A DNA stretch of 64,000 nucleotides, taken from assembly GCF_902488535.1 (NCBI RefSeq), contig NZ_CABTWO010000008.1:1-64000 (forward strand). Direction: 5' to 3'. The notes under the pieces were generated by a model, which worked only from the letters and a program-made list of their open reading frames with translations, was not told where the DNA came from and did no database searches. Below are positions 44,325 to 54,500 of this stretch, in pieces. Numbering within the stretch: the stretch's first letter is position 1; each line of letters starts with the position of its first letter. Position numbers and translations under genes: made by a program. Origin of the DNA: an uncultured Mobiluncus sp. Its GTDB lineage: Bacteria; Actinomycetota; Actinomycetes; Actinomycetales; Actinomycetaceae.

Positions 44325-47165
44325 GTGTCCTTACTTGATAAGTTCATGCGTATCGGTGAAGGTAAAGTTCTCAAAAAGCTGGTGAAAGTTGCTGATGCGG
44401 TGGACCTGCTTGAAGATGAATACCGCGAGCTGAGCGACAGCGAGCTAAAGGCGAAGACCGACGAGTTTAGGCAGCGCCTAGAAGAGGGAGAGAAACTCGA
44501 CGACCTCATGGTTGAAGCTTTCGCAACGGTGCGTGAAGCATCCGATCGGGTGCTCGGACTGCGTCACTTCCGGGAACAAATTATGGGCGGGGCGGCCTTG
44601 CATTGGGGCAACATTGCCGAAATGAAAACCGGTGAAGGCAAGACCCTGGTAGCTACGCTGCCGTGCTACTTGCGGGCTCTGAGCGGCAAAGGCGTACACG
44701 TCGTGACCGTTAACGACTACCTGGCTTCTTACCAGGGCGAATTGATGGGTCGCGTGTACCGTTACCTGGGTCTGAGCACCGGCATCATCATCGCTCAGAT
44801 GGATCCGGAGGAACGTCGCAAACAGTACAACTGCGACATCACCTATGGCACCAACAACGAGTTCGGCTTTGACTACTTGCGTGACAATATGGCGCAGCGA
44901 GTCGAAGACTTGGTGCAGCGGGAACACAACTACATCATCGTCGACGAGGTGGACTCCATCCTCATTGACGAAGCCCGTACCCCTCTGATTATTTCCGGTC
45001 CGGCTCAAGGAGACGTGAACCACTGGTATACGGATTTCGCCAAGATTGTCCAAGATTTACATGCCGGCGAAGATTACGAGGTGGATCAAAAGAAACGTAC
45101 CGTGGGGGTCTTGGAACCGGGTATTGACAAAGTTGAGGACTACCTGGGTATCGATAATCTCTACGAGGTTGCCAACACGCCCCTGATTGGTTTTTTGAAT
45201 AACGCCATCAAGGCTAAAGAGCTGTTTAAGCTGGACAAAGACTACATTGTGACTCCCGAAGGCGAAGTGCTGATTGTGGATGAGCACACCGGGCGTGTCT
45301 TGCCGGGAAGGCGCTACAACGAAGGGATGCACCAGGCGATTGAAGCCAAAGAGGGCGTGGAGATTAAGGCGGAAAACCAAACTTTGGCCACGATTACCCT
45401 GCAGAACTACGTGCGTCTCTACCCGAAAGGTTCGCGTGCCGGGATGACCGGTACCGCCGAGACTGAGGCCGCCGAGTTTAACGATGTTTACAAGATGGGC
45501 GTGGTGCCGATTCCCACGCACAAACCCATGATTCGCGAGGACAAAGACGATTTGGTGTATAAAACCGCCGAAGCGAAGTTCAACGCAGTCGTTGAAGACA
45601 TCGAAGAAAACTATCACCGTGGTCAGCCTGTCCTGGTCGGCACCACCTCGGTAGAGAAATCCGAATACCTTTCGCACTTGCTGAACCAGCGGAAGATTCC
45701 CCACCAGGTGTTGAACGCGAAACAGCACGAACGTGAAGCCGCGGTCGTGGCGATGGCTGGCCGGAAAGGCCAAGTCACGGTCGCGACCAACATGGCTGGG
45801 CGCGGTACCGATATTATGCTGGGCGGCAACGCCGAATTCCTGGCGGTACAGGATTTGAAGGACCGCGGGCTGGACCCGGAGGAAAACTCCGAAGAATACG
45901 AGGCCGCTTGGCCCCAAGCCTTGAAAGATGCCAAAGCCAAGGTGGCTCAGGAACATGACGAAGTTGTGGAACTTGGCGGGCTCTATGTCTTGGGGACGGA
46001 ACGCCACGAATCACGCCGTATCGACAACCAGCTGCGAGGCCGTGCGGGGCGTCAGGGCGACCCCGGTCGCTCTCGTTTCTACCTGTCTATGGAGGACGAG
46101 CTGATGCGTTTTGCCAACCAAGGTTGGCTGGGCAACATGATGCGTTCGGGACTGCCCGAGGATATTCCCATGGAGTTTAAGATGGTTTCCGGCGCGATTC
46201 GTTCGGCGCAAACCCAGGTGGAGGGCCGCAACGCGGAAATCCGCAAGAACGTTTTGAAGTACGACGACGTGATGACTGAGCAGCGCGAAACTGTCTACGG
46301 AGAACGGGGACGAGTGCTGCGTGGGGAGGATCTTTCGGCCACGGTTGACTCTTTCATCGAGGGCACCATTGCGGACGCGGTTGCGCAGGCCACAGACCTT
46401 CCCGATACCAGCGAATGGGATTTAAAGACCTTGTGGGCGGGGTTAAAGAATCTGTACCCGGTGTCGCTTTCGGTAGAAGACTTAGAAAATGCGGTCGGCG
46501 GGAAATCGGCTTTGACCACGGATTTCATCACCGAACAGTTGGTTGACGACGCCAAGCTGCAATATGAGTTAGCCGGCAAGTCTTTGGCGGATAATCCCAT
46601 AGCTCAAGCCCAGCTGGGCGATGAGCCGATGAAAGAGTTGGAGCGGCGGGTTCTGCTCTCGGTGGTGGATCGGTTGTGGCGCGAGCACCTGTACGAAATG
46701 GATTACCTGAAGGAAGGTATCGGGCTGCGGGCGATGGGACAGCGCAATCCCCTGGTGGAGTATAAGACTGAGGGCTACCTCATGTTCAGCGCCATGATGG
46801 GACGCATCAAGGAAGAGACCGTCCAGAATGTGTTTGGGTATGTCAAGGCCTTTGTTGACGCTATGCAGCGGGCGGCAGCTGAGGAAGCCTCAGGGGACGG
46901 GGAAGGCCAGGCGCAGGCGGCAGAAGAACCAACACCGGCCAAGGAAGAGCCTATCTCTAAGAGCGCGGCAAAAAAGAAAGCCCGCAACTTTAAGAAATCC
47001 GGGCGCAGAGCCGGTCTGAAATCGGTATCAGCGAATCGCACGGTTATGGGAGATACCGGTCATCAGGCGATGAACGCTCAAATTTCCTATTCCAGTGATG
47101 GCACGGTTGAGTCGGCTCCGCAGGGCAACCGGGCACAGCGCCGCGCGGCAAAACGGCGGGGCTGA
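44325..47165 (+). CDS. secA: Preprotein translocase ATPase SecA
   Basis: Motor of the general secretion pathway, 946 aa. NBD1 has the Walker A MKTGEGKTLVATLP and IIVDEVDSILIDEARTPLIISG. A preprotein cross-linking domain follows, then NBD2 with GTDIMLGGNAEF and GRAGRQGDPG, and helical scaffold/wing domains. The Lys/Ala/Arg-rich C-terminus lacks the Cys-rich zinc motif that binds SecB in proteobacteria, usual for actinobacterial SecA1. GTG 44325 has AAAGGAAGG upstream. Confidence 0.97.
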   Translation: MSLLDKFMRIGEGKVLKKLVKVADAVDLLEDEYRELSDSELKAKTDEFRQRLEEGEKLDDLMVEAFATVREASDRVLGLRHFREQIMGGAALHWGNIAEMKTGEGKTLVATLPCYLRALSGKGVHVVTVNDYLASYQGELMGRVYRYLGLSTGIIIAQMDPEERRKQYNCDITYGTNNEFGFDYLRDNMAQRVEDLVQREHNYIIVDEVDSILIDEARTPLIISGPAQGDVNHWYTDFAKIVQDLHAGEDYEVDQKKRTVGVLEPGIDKVEDYLGIDNLYEVANTPLIGFLNNAIKAKELFKLDKDYIVTPEGEVLIVDEHTGRVLPGRRYNEGMHQAIEAKEGVEIKAENQTLATITLQNYVRLYPKGSRAGMTGTAETEAAEFNDVYKMGVVPIPTHKPMIREDKDDLVYKTAEAKFNAVVEDIEENYHRGQPVLVGTTSVEKSEYLSHLLNQRKIPHQVLNAKQHEREAAVVAMAGRKGQVTVATNMAGRGTDIMLGGNAEFLAVQDLKDRGLDPEENSEEYEAAWPQALKDAKAKVAQEHDEVVELGGLYVLGTERHESRRIDNQLRGRAGRQGDPGRSRFYLSMEDELMRFANQGWLGNMMRSGLPEDIPMEFKMVSGAIRSAQTQVEGRNAEIRKNVLKYDDVMTEQRETVYGERGRVLRGEDLSATVDSFIEGTIADAVAQATDLPDTSEWDLKTLWAGLKNLYPVSLSVEDLENAVGGKSALTTDFITEQLVDDAKLQYELAGKSLADNPIAQAQLGDEPMKELERRVLLSVVDRLWREHLYEMDYLKEGIGLRAMGQRNPLVEYKTEGYLMFSAMMGRIKEETVQNVFGYVKAFVDAMQRAAAEEASGDGEGQAQAAEEPTPAKEEPISKSAAKKKARNFKKSGRRAGLKSVSANRTVMGDTGHQAMNAQISYSSDGTVESAPQGNRAQRRAAKRRG

Positions 47166-47175
47166 GTTTCTCAGT

Positions 47176-47994
47176 TCAGCCCAGGCGAATCGCGGCAATC
47201 ATCCACTGATTGCAGCGGTTTTCTAAAGTTAGCGCGGCGGCACGAGTGCGCTGCCCATCGTCTAGCACGATGACCGCTTCGTGCGTTGTCGCTGAGGTCG
47301 CCCGACTGTGGGCACTGAGCACCCTCACCGGTGAAACCCGGCGCGTTTTGCCTCCAATCAGTCCGGGTTGTGGCTTTTGTTTAGAGCCAATAGCGTTTCG
47401 CCGCTGTTCGAGGTATCGATAAGCCTGCGGCGAGGCCCAGCGGGTCATCTGGGACAAAGGACGGATTCCCTCAATGATTTCCAGCCCGCACCGAGCCATT
47501 TGAGCGGCCCAAACGCGAGGGGAGTGTTGGACGTCTTCGATGGAAGAGTTTTCCCGGGAACTGGCGCGGGCTTGGTCGGCCAGATCGGTTCTGGTGTTCC
47601 CTGATTTTCCCGTTTGGTGCTGTGGCGGCACTGATTTCACTGCCTGACCACGTTGCGCATAAGTTGCCTGAACCAAGCTCCGCAGAGATGGCTTGGCGAC
47701 CTGACGGCGTTTCCAGGCGGGACCCACCATCGGTTGAGGCCGCTGGTTCGTCACGAGTGCGGCAGCGTGCTTGAGGTCATTCGAATCAGGCTGATGACGC
47801 TTGACTTCCTGTTGGAATCCTCGTTCAGTTTCCATCAGCAGGTTCTCGGTGGCGCCGGCGGCCAGTTGTGAGGGTGCGCCAGCAAGTAGTGGCGTTGCGG
47901 GTTCGGGGGTGGGTCCCGCATTGAGTTCAGCGTGAGTCGTCCGGGGAGAGGCATTGGTTTCAGCAGCGTTAGGTTCAAGAAGTGTGGTTTCCAT
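47176..47994 (-). CDS. DUF6459 / Rv3235-like protein
   Basis: 272 aa. The C-terminal ~130 residues carry the actinobacterial family pattern: ARCGLEIIEGIRPLSQMTRW, PQAYRYLEQRRNA, RARAAALTLENRCNQWMIAAIRLG. The N-terminal half is low-complexity. Function is unknown, but the family usually sits near secA, as here, where the two stops are 10 bases apart tail to tail. AAAGGGA precedes the ATG. Confidence 0.8.
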   Translation of the reverse strand: METTLLEPNAAETNASPRTTHAELNAGPTPEPATPLLAGAPSQLAAGATENLLMETERGFQQEVKRHQPDSNDLKHAAALVTNQRPQPMVGPAWKRRQVAKPSLRSLVQATYAQRGQAVKSVPPQHQTGKSGNTRTDLADQARASSRENSSIEDVQHSPRVWAAQMARCGLEIIEGIRPLSQMTRWASPQAYRYLEQRRNAIGSKQKPQPGLIGGKTRRVSPVRVLSAHSRATSATTHEAVIVLDDGQRTRAAALTLENRCNQWMIAAIRLG

Positions 47995-48178
47995 AGTTTT
48001 CCCTTTGGTAGTGAGTTCTATTTAGTTATAGTACGTTTGATAACGTTTGATTCCGTATCATAGTGTCATGCCGGTTACTTTGTCAATATTTGGCATTTTG
48101 AGCGTATTTACAGCATTTTTGATACTTTGTAGGAAGGTTTGCTGCTGTAGACAAATCAAGTGAGCTAGACTGGAGCGC

Positions 48179-48688
48179 GTGGAACACGACGATTTTCTGG
48201 ATGATCTCTCAGCTGATTTCGCTGCAAAACTGCGGGCGCAGCGCCAAGTGGAGGCTACCGAGCTGTCGGCGGCGGATGCCGCGGAAGTGACTCTATCCGG
48301 TCGTTTATTAGCCAGTGTAGGCACTACGGTCGAGATTCAGCTCATCAACGGGGAGTCGTTGCGTGGCGAAGTCGCTGACGCCGCGGCGAATTGGCTGATT
48401 TTGCGCCTGCTGCGCGTGGACATCTTTATCAGGTATCCAGCCATCGAAGTCGTTTCTAGCTTAGGACCCGCTCCGCGGTGGCCCACTTTGGTTGAGGCCA
48501 GAATTCCAGGCACGGTGAAACTGCGTGAGTTTGCCGCCGCCCGCCGTGAGATTCAGTTCACCACCCGGAATCAGACTCTGAAAGGTTGTATTGAGCGAGT
48601 GGGTGCCGACTTCGTGGATATTGTCGACCACGGCCGCCATGAAGCCATTGCACTCTCAGCGCTGCTCTATGTATCTTGCCCGCGCTGA
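48179..48688 (+). CDS. Conserved hypothetical protein, 169 aa
   Basis: No membrane segment or signal peptide. Two related beta-rich stretches (GTTVEIQLINGESLRGEVADAA, and FTTRNQTLKGCIERVGADFV) suggest a duplicated small-barrel fold, possibly Sm-like; this is inference from the pattern. GTG 48179 has TAGACT ending 7 bases upstream, and GGAG is only 3 bases away, so the message may be leaderless. The 184-base divergent gap to the DUF6459 gene is A/T-rich. I do not recognise a function. Confidence 0.7.
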   Translation: MEHDDFLDDLSADFAAKLRAQRQVEATELSAADAAEVTLSGRLLASVGTTVEIQLINGESLRGEVADAAANWLILRLLRVDIFIRYPAIEVVSSLGPAPRWPTLVEARIPGTVKLREFAAARREIQFTTRNQTLKGCIERVGADFVDIVDHGRHEAIALSALLYVSCPR

Positions 48689-48755
48689 GGAAAACTACTG
48701 GCAATAACCCCTGTCTTGATTGGGTCTGATTTCGGGGGCTGCCAGATAAGGGGAT

Positions 48756-48974
48756 TTACTCCACCAGAGCCGCCCCGGAGGCGATTTTTTCCTCACTTTG
48801 GGCGTATTGTCCTTTGATGTATTCCTCCATCGCGGATTCCTCGATGCGCCAGAGGCCGCGCCCGCCAATTTGGATAGCTTTGAGCTCTCCGTTGTTGATG
48901 AGGTTACGCACGGCACCGTGGGAAACTTTCAACATATCGGCAACATCAGCAATGGTGTAAAAGTTATATTCCAT
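48756..48974 (-). CDS. Helix-turn-helix (excisionase-type) DNA-binding protein
   Basis: 72 aa: one MerR-like winged HTH (FYTIADVADMLKVSHGAVRNLINNGELKAIQIGGRGLWRIE-like) and a short C-terminal helix. This is the widespread actinobacterial excisionase-type regulator family; no phage genes surround it, so it is not a phage excisionase. I chose ATG 48974: TATCAT at 48981-48986 lies 6 bases upstream and there is no Shine-Dalgarno site for any start, pointing to a leaderless message. In-frame starts up to 48992 are possible. Confidence 0.85.
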   Translation of the reverse strand: MEYNFYTIADVADMLKVSHGAVRNLINNGELKAIQIGGRGLWRIEESAMEEYIKGQYAQSEEKIASGAALVE

Positions 48975-49080
48975 ATAATCATGATACATCAAATGCTATA
49001 AAACCACCACAAAAACAGTCCTATGCTTCTATATTTTAATGATATAAAGCCTATAAGCAGGTTTTCGAGGGAGGTCTCGT

Positions 49081-49716
49081 ATGCCTATTGGTTCGGAAAT
49101 ATCAAGTAAATCTCGGTACATAAATCGGCGTACCATACTGGGGATTGCCCTGATGGTACTGGCTGTAATCCTGGTCATCGTTACGGTGCGGCTGGCCAGT
49201 CACCTTGAGGGTTACCTAGCGGCAAAGACAACGCTCGTTGCTGGACAAACCGTTCAATCCGACGATGTTGAGGTTATTTCAGCAAATCCAGGTCGGGCGG
49301 CGGGGCAGTACTTGCGCGAAGGTGAGCTGAAGGAAGGCACTGTGGTCGTGCAAACTATTGCCGTGGGACAGCTGCTCCCCAAAGCCTCACTGAGCCAAAC
49401 CAAGCCCTACAACAAACGGATTGTTCTCAATCTCGCCGCGCCTCTGCCAAGCAGCGTGAAGAAAGGCGATTACCTCGAAATTTGGCAGCTCCCTGACGAA
49501 AAATCTGCCAGCACGTTCGAGCAGGATACCCCGCCGGAAAATGCTCAGAAACTGGCGGACAAAGCCGTGTTCCTAGCAGAGAAAAAGTCTGAAACGGCTC
49601 TCGGATCGAAAAATCAGACGAATGTGGAAATTAGCGTACCGGAAGAGGACTTGTCGCCTATCCTCGCTGCTGTCGGAACGAAAACCCCGCTGATGGCGAT
49701 ACCGGTGTCATCATGA
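49081..49716 (+). CDS. SAF-domain membrane-anchored protein (CpaB-like)
   Basis: 211 aa. One membrane segment at about residues 20-40 (ILGIALMVLAVILVIVTVRLA), then an SAF domain (about 50-115) and a second half resembling the C-terminal part of CpaB/RcpC pilus proteins. GGGAGG precedes the ATG. Its stop overlaps the next gene's ATG (ATGA), so the two are coupled. No other Flp/Tad pilus genes are seen in the window. Confidence 0.8.
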   Translation: MPIGSEISSKSRYINRRTILGIALMVLAVILVIVTVRLASHLEGYLAAKTTLVAGQTVQSDDVEVISANPGRAAGQYLREGELKEGTVVVQTIAVGQLLPKASLSQTKPYNKRIVLNLAAPLPSSVKKGDYLEIWQLPDEKSASTFEQDTPPENAQKLADKAVFLAEKKSETALGSKNQTNVEISVPEEDLSPILAAVGTKTPLMAIPVSS

Positions 49717-51041
49717 GTTTCATCGGGGTAGCGACTTGCCTGAATCCGGATTTGGAAGCGGATATTATCCGGACTATTGAGTCAGATTCTCTGCCTCTGC
49801 AAGTTATTCGGCGCTGCCGTGATGCCACGGAGCTGTTATCGATAGCCAAGGCACACCTAGTGCAGCTGGTAGCGGTGGACACCGAGATGCTGGAACTGGA
49901 GGGTGCCACTGTCCAGGAGCTAGCCGCCGAAAACGTTGCCATCATTGCTTTTGCTCCGCTGGAAGACGTGGATCAGTTGAACAGTCGAGGGGGAATTTCG
50001 GTTTTAGCCAAAGCGGATCCCCGAGTGGAGGAACCTGAACAGAGCGAGGCGGCTCGTCTGCTGGGGCAGATGATGTCCACCCTTATGCCTCCACCACCCC
50101 CCAATCCTCGTGAAGAATTCGGCACCGAAAATGCGGATTTGGCCGGTTCAGTAGGTCAGATAATCGCTTTTTGGGGTCCGGTGGGAGCACCGGGAAAGTC
50201 TACGCTAGCTTTGAACATCGCCTCGCGTTTGCGTAACTATGGTCGGGTCCTGCTGGTCGATGCCGATACGGTCGAGTCGTCTTTGGTGCAGATGCTGGGG
50301 ATTGCCTTAGACACTTCCGGGGTGGTGACTGGATGTCGTCTAGCGGAACAAGGAAAGTTGAAACCGGAAAGTTTCCCGCAGTTGGTGACGCGGGTGGGTT
50401 TCGGAGTTGACCTGTTGACTGGACTGACCAAGGCGGAGCGTTGGCGTGAGGTCGGCCAGCACTCGTTGTCAGCCCTTTTAGAGATGGCTCGGATTAACTA
50501 CCGTTGGATTCTGGTGGATTTGTCGAGCGGTGCAGACGACCAGTCGGATTTGTTGGCCGCGATGGGGCCGACCCGTTACGGGGCTGCCTTGGGCACTTTT
50601 GACGTTGCCGACCTGGTTGTAGAGGTCGGTCTGGCCGACCCGGTGGGAATCCGCCGGCTGTTGGTCAATCACAATTGGGCTCGTGAACAGAAACTGTGGA
50701 GCTGCCCGACCTTGGCGGTAGTGAATCGCGGGCGGGCTTCTGTGGGAGGAGCGAACTGGCGAAATTCCATAGTTCGTGTCGTGGCTGCTTCGGTTCCGAA
50801 CCTGCCGGTGGTGGTGGTGCGAGAAGCCGGAGAAGATTTTGACCGTGCCCTGGTGGCTGCTTGTGACGTGATGACAGCTAATCCTCACGCTGGGGTGCTG
50901 GAGGACTTGGAAGGGCTACAAAATGAGATTTATAAACAACTCGGTTTGTTGCCCCGGCGCGGTTCGGGACGAAAAAAGCTCCGGGAGAACAAACTGTTGA
51001 AGTTCAAACGCGGCGAACAGAAAGAACCTGAAAATGAGTGA
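49713..51041 (+). CDS. ParA/MinD-superfamily ATPase, CpaE/TadZ-like
   Basis: 442 aa. An N-terminal receiver-like domain (about 1-120) precedes a P-loop ATPase with GPVGAPGKST (about residue 152), LLVDADTVESSL and WILVDLSSG. The deviant Walker A lacks the leading Lys of MinD, as in many CpaE/TadZ proteins. Typical MinD membrane helix is absent. Stop overlaps the DUF6912 start. In actinobacteria such genes are often labelled septum-site proteins; I think CpaE/TadZ-like is closer. Confidence 0.85.
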   Translation: MSFIGVATCLNPDLEADIIRTIESDSLPLQVIRRCRDATELLSIAKAHLVQLVAVDTEMLELEGATVQELAAENVAIIAFAPLEDVDQLNSRGGISVLAKADPRVEEPEQSEAARLLGQMMSTLMPPPPPNPREEFGTENADLAGSVGQIIAFWGPVGAPGKSTLALNIASRLRNYGRVLLVDADTVESSLVQMLGIALDTSGVVTGCRLAEQGKLKPESFPQLVTRVGFGVDLLTGLTKAERWREVGQHSLSALLEMARINYRWILVDLSSGADDQSDLLAAMGPTRYGAALGTFDVADLVVEVGLADPVGIRRLLVNHNWAREQKLWSCPTLAVVNRGRASVGGANWRNSIVRVVAASVPNLPVVVVREAGEDFDRALVAACDVMTANPHAGVLEDLEGLQNEIYKQLGLLPRRGSGRKKLRENKLLKFKRGEQKEPENE

Positions 51042-51552
51042 AGCCCCCCGTCAGGCAAAAAAGATTCGTGCTTACATCGCGCTTTGCCCTCAATCCCTGC
51101 GGGACAAAACGTGGGAGGGGGCGCTGGTCACGGTCGTGGACAAAGCCTGGTGTGCTGCTGCCGGTTTTCCTGCCCCCAGCGAGCTGCATGGGGAGGACAG
51201 AGAAGTGGCGGAAGACGAGGCTTTACATGCCGCCGCTTTGAAATCGTTAGACGCGCAAACCGAAAGTTCCCAGCCGCTTCGGGTGGTGGCGGTGGCGGAA
51301 GTCGCGGATACTGACCTGCAACCCTGCCGCCCGGAAATGGCGGGAGGATACATCTTGACTCGCCCGATTCAGTATTCTGAAGTGGTTTCCTACCACGTAG
51401 ACGAGCCAGCGGCTGGCGCAGAAGTGGCAAAACTGGCGCAGCTGCGCGCGGAGCAGACGGGGAAGTCCCCTCAGGACTTGGAGTTACCGGAACTGCTGTG
51501 GTTTGACGGCTCCGAGCTGGAGATCCTGCGAGAATTCCTGGGCTTGAGCTAG
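51034..51552 (+). CDS. DUF6912-like protein
   Basis: 172 aa, soluble. The pattern RVVAVAEVADTDLQP, YSEVVSYHVDEPAAGAEVAKL and PELLWFDGSELEILREFLG fits the actinobacterial DUF6912 family as I remember it. Function is unknown. It overlaps the TadZ-like gene by 8 bases at the start. At the end it overlaps sbcC, encoded on the other strand, by 4 bases, leaving no room for a terminator. Confidence 0.75.
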   Translation: MSEAPRQAKKIRAYIALCPQSLRDKTWEGALVTVVDKAWCAAAGFPAPSELHGEDREVAEDEALHAAALKSLDAQTESSQPLRVVAVAEVADTDLQPCRPEMAGGYILTRPIQYSEVVSYHVDEPAAGAEVAKLAQLRAEQTGKSPQDLELPELLWFDGSELEILREFLGLS

Positions 51553-54500
51553 ACTGCATCCAAACCGTTGATTTGTAGGTAGGAGCCAATCTTGCGTTTC
51601 CCGCTTGGTTTCAGTTCCGTGGTATTGCCGCTCTGATAGTTTCGCACCTGAACCTGGAGGGGAATCTCCTCTTGCAATTCATTGACGTGTGAGATGATTC
51701 CTACGCAGCGTCCTCCCTCCCTCTGCAGACTGTGCAGCGCGGACATGACTGCCTCTCTGGTGTCATTGTCCAAGGTGCCGAAACCTTCATCGATGAAAAT
51801 GTTTTCCAGGGTGATGCCGCCCCTTTCTCGTTGCACGACTTCGGAAAGAGCCAGGGCAATAGCGAGTGAACAGTAAAATTTTTCGCCCCCGGACAGCGAC
51901 TTTGGCGGTACCACCTTGTCCTGAGCGCCGTTGTACATTTCGATGCCCAGTCCGTGATATTTCTGATTGCGGTCAGACTCATAGTTTTCGTTATGCCTGA
52001 TTTCGTAGTACCCCCCGGAAACATCAGAGATCAACTGGTTAGCTACAAAAGTCACCTGTCCCAGACGCTTGCTCAAGTAGTAAGCGCTCAAAGTAGTTTT
52101 CATCGGGTTTTCTCCATTGAGCACTTGGGACAAGCGTTCAAATCCGGCAATCTTTGATGCTTCCTTGTCCCATTCCTGTTTGGTCTTTTCGTACCTTTCC
52201 TTGAGGGTGCACAAATTCTGGTGGGAACTGTCCAAAGACGCCGACTTTTGGGTGAGAGAGTGATACTTCTGCTCGCTGGTTTTCGCCGCAGAACGAAGGT
52301 TCTCCAGGTCGGGGAGTTTGGCTGCGGCTTTGTCTCGATACGCATCGGTGTCCAGTTGCGAGCGCAAACCATGTACGTTTTCATGATAGGAAGTGACGGT
52401 CTTTTGGTCAGCTTCCAGTTCCTGGCGTGGCTTGGCGCAGGCTTGGGCCTCGGCTACTGACTCGAAACCGTGGTCTGTCAAAGACTTGCGCAACGCTTCG
52501 TGAGCGCTAATCCACTCTTGTCGGATCGGAAGCCAGGAATCATAAAACTTGGCGAGCTGTTTGACCGCGTCCAGACTGTGCTGGTTCGTATCTAACAAGT
52601 TTTGCGGGTCAGAATCGGGATCAAAATCTGCCAACTCCGCCCGAATTTTTTCAGCATACGCCTGAATTTCCTCGTGGAGGTTTTCCACCTCCGCGCTTAA
52701 TCCTGCTTCCTGTTTAATGAGATTTTCACGCTCGGTTTGGTTTTGTTTGTCTGATTCTTCCAGTTCGGAAATTTTCTTTTCCAACTCGGGTACTTGGTTG
52801 CTCGCTGTGGTGGATTCACTGACGGCCTTCTCAGCTACAGAGAGGGCCGCAGTCAGGGACTTTATATCCTGGCCCTGGAGCTGTTCCGTAACTGTTTGCA
52901 ATCTGGTGCTAATCTCAGTTTCCTTATTGTTTGCCTCAGACAGCTTATCGTGAGCCTTTTTGGCTTCGCTCGCAGCTGCTTCATAGTCCTGAAACGTTGT
53001 CTTTTCAGCTGTTTCGACTGCAGGATGCGGGTGATCCAGAGAGCCGCAGACCGGACAGGACTCCCCGTCCTGCAACTGTGATGCCAAGCGAGATGCTGCG
53101 GTATCAGACCATTTTCGTAAAACGGACTCGGCGTTTTCCTGTGCCCGGTCGTAGCTTTCTTGCAGACGGGCAGCGTTTTTAGTGGCAGCTTTCAAATCCT
53201 TGGCTAACTTTTCAGCCGATTTCGCCCAATCGTGGTGCTCCTGGGCATTTTTCAGCTCTGTCTGCCGGCTGGCTAACCCGTCCGCAAGCTGCTTCTTCTC
53301 TTTCAGTAGCAGGCGCTGTTTGTTCAACGCTTCTGCGGTTTTGTCAGCGGTGTTACGAAGCTGGCTAATCTGACTGCGCAGGGACTCCAGCTCTTCTTTC
53401 TTACTGTTGGCAGCGGTAGTTTTCTCACTCTGGAGGGTGAGATTGGCTTTGATGGCCTCTAGTCTCTTTTGGTTGTCATTAATCTTTTCGCTCATCTCAT
53501 CACGCAGATCAGCCAACTTGGTACTGGGTTCCTCCCCTTCCAACCAGGTTTGCAATTTTGTGTCCGACAGCTTGGATACTTGGTCCCTAAATTCGGCTAA
53601 ATCCACATCGTTATCGACCAGCTGAGTCAAAGTAGCAAGAATACTGCCACGCTGGTGCTCAGCTGACCGGTAAGGTTTCTGCTCTGCTTTCTCGGTGTCC
53701 ATGACGGCGTTGGCGTGCACGGCTTTCTGGTTGCGTTGATCCAGTTGTGCAATCTCAGTTTCCTTATCGACGAGTTTTTTAAGTTTTTCAGTAAGCTGTT
53801 TCGCCTCTAAGATAATGCGCTGCTCATTTTCCGCTTTAGTAAGTACTGTCTGAGCCGCTTGGGATTGCACCTGAGCTTGTTCGGCGGCGTCCCTAACCTT
53901 AGCGGCTTCTTCGCGCAAAATTTTGGCGGCGCTAGCAAAGAGGGGCTCTCCGGCTTGCTCCAAGGCAGAAATCGACTGAGCCGCCCCGTCCTTTGCCGCC
54001 GCAAATTCCCCCAAAGCTTCGTTCCAAGCGGTTTCATTTTCACCAGTAATCTCAACGTTGGAAAGATCCGCATACACAGTTGTGAGCAGCTCACCTAGAC
54101 GCCTGGTGTACTCTTTGGTGGTTTCCTTGCCTTTTGAGGCACGTTCCTTAGCGGCTTTTTCCATGGCAATAAAGCTTTCTGCCCCGAAAAGATTGGATAA
54201 AACCTCATGCCGTTCGGCAGCCCCTGCGGTCAGGAACTGCTGAATCTGGCCTTGGGGAAGTATGACCGTCTGCAGAAAATGTGATTTCTCCAGGCCGAGG
54301 ATACTCACTACCTTTTTCGTTACGTCTCTACCTATCGCAATGGGTTCGGTAATGTTGTCAAAATTCGGGGTAGCTGACATCTTAAGCTGGGCGATGGATT
54401 GAGTGAAAGTCTTACGCCCTGGCTTCGTAAAGGTCACCGTGCGACGCAGCTCATAGAACTTGTCGTGGGCAGAGAACACCAGCACTACCTCAGGAGGATA

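Noticed and set aside
48756..48992. Excisionase-type HTH as a sign of a prophage or integrative element
   Set aside because: No integrase, attachment repeat or phage gene is near, and this HTH family is a common chromosomal one in actinobacteria.
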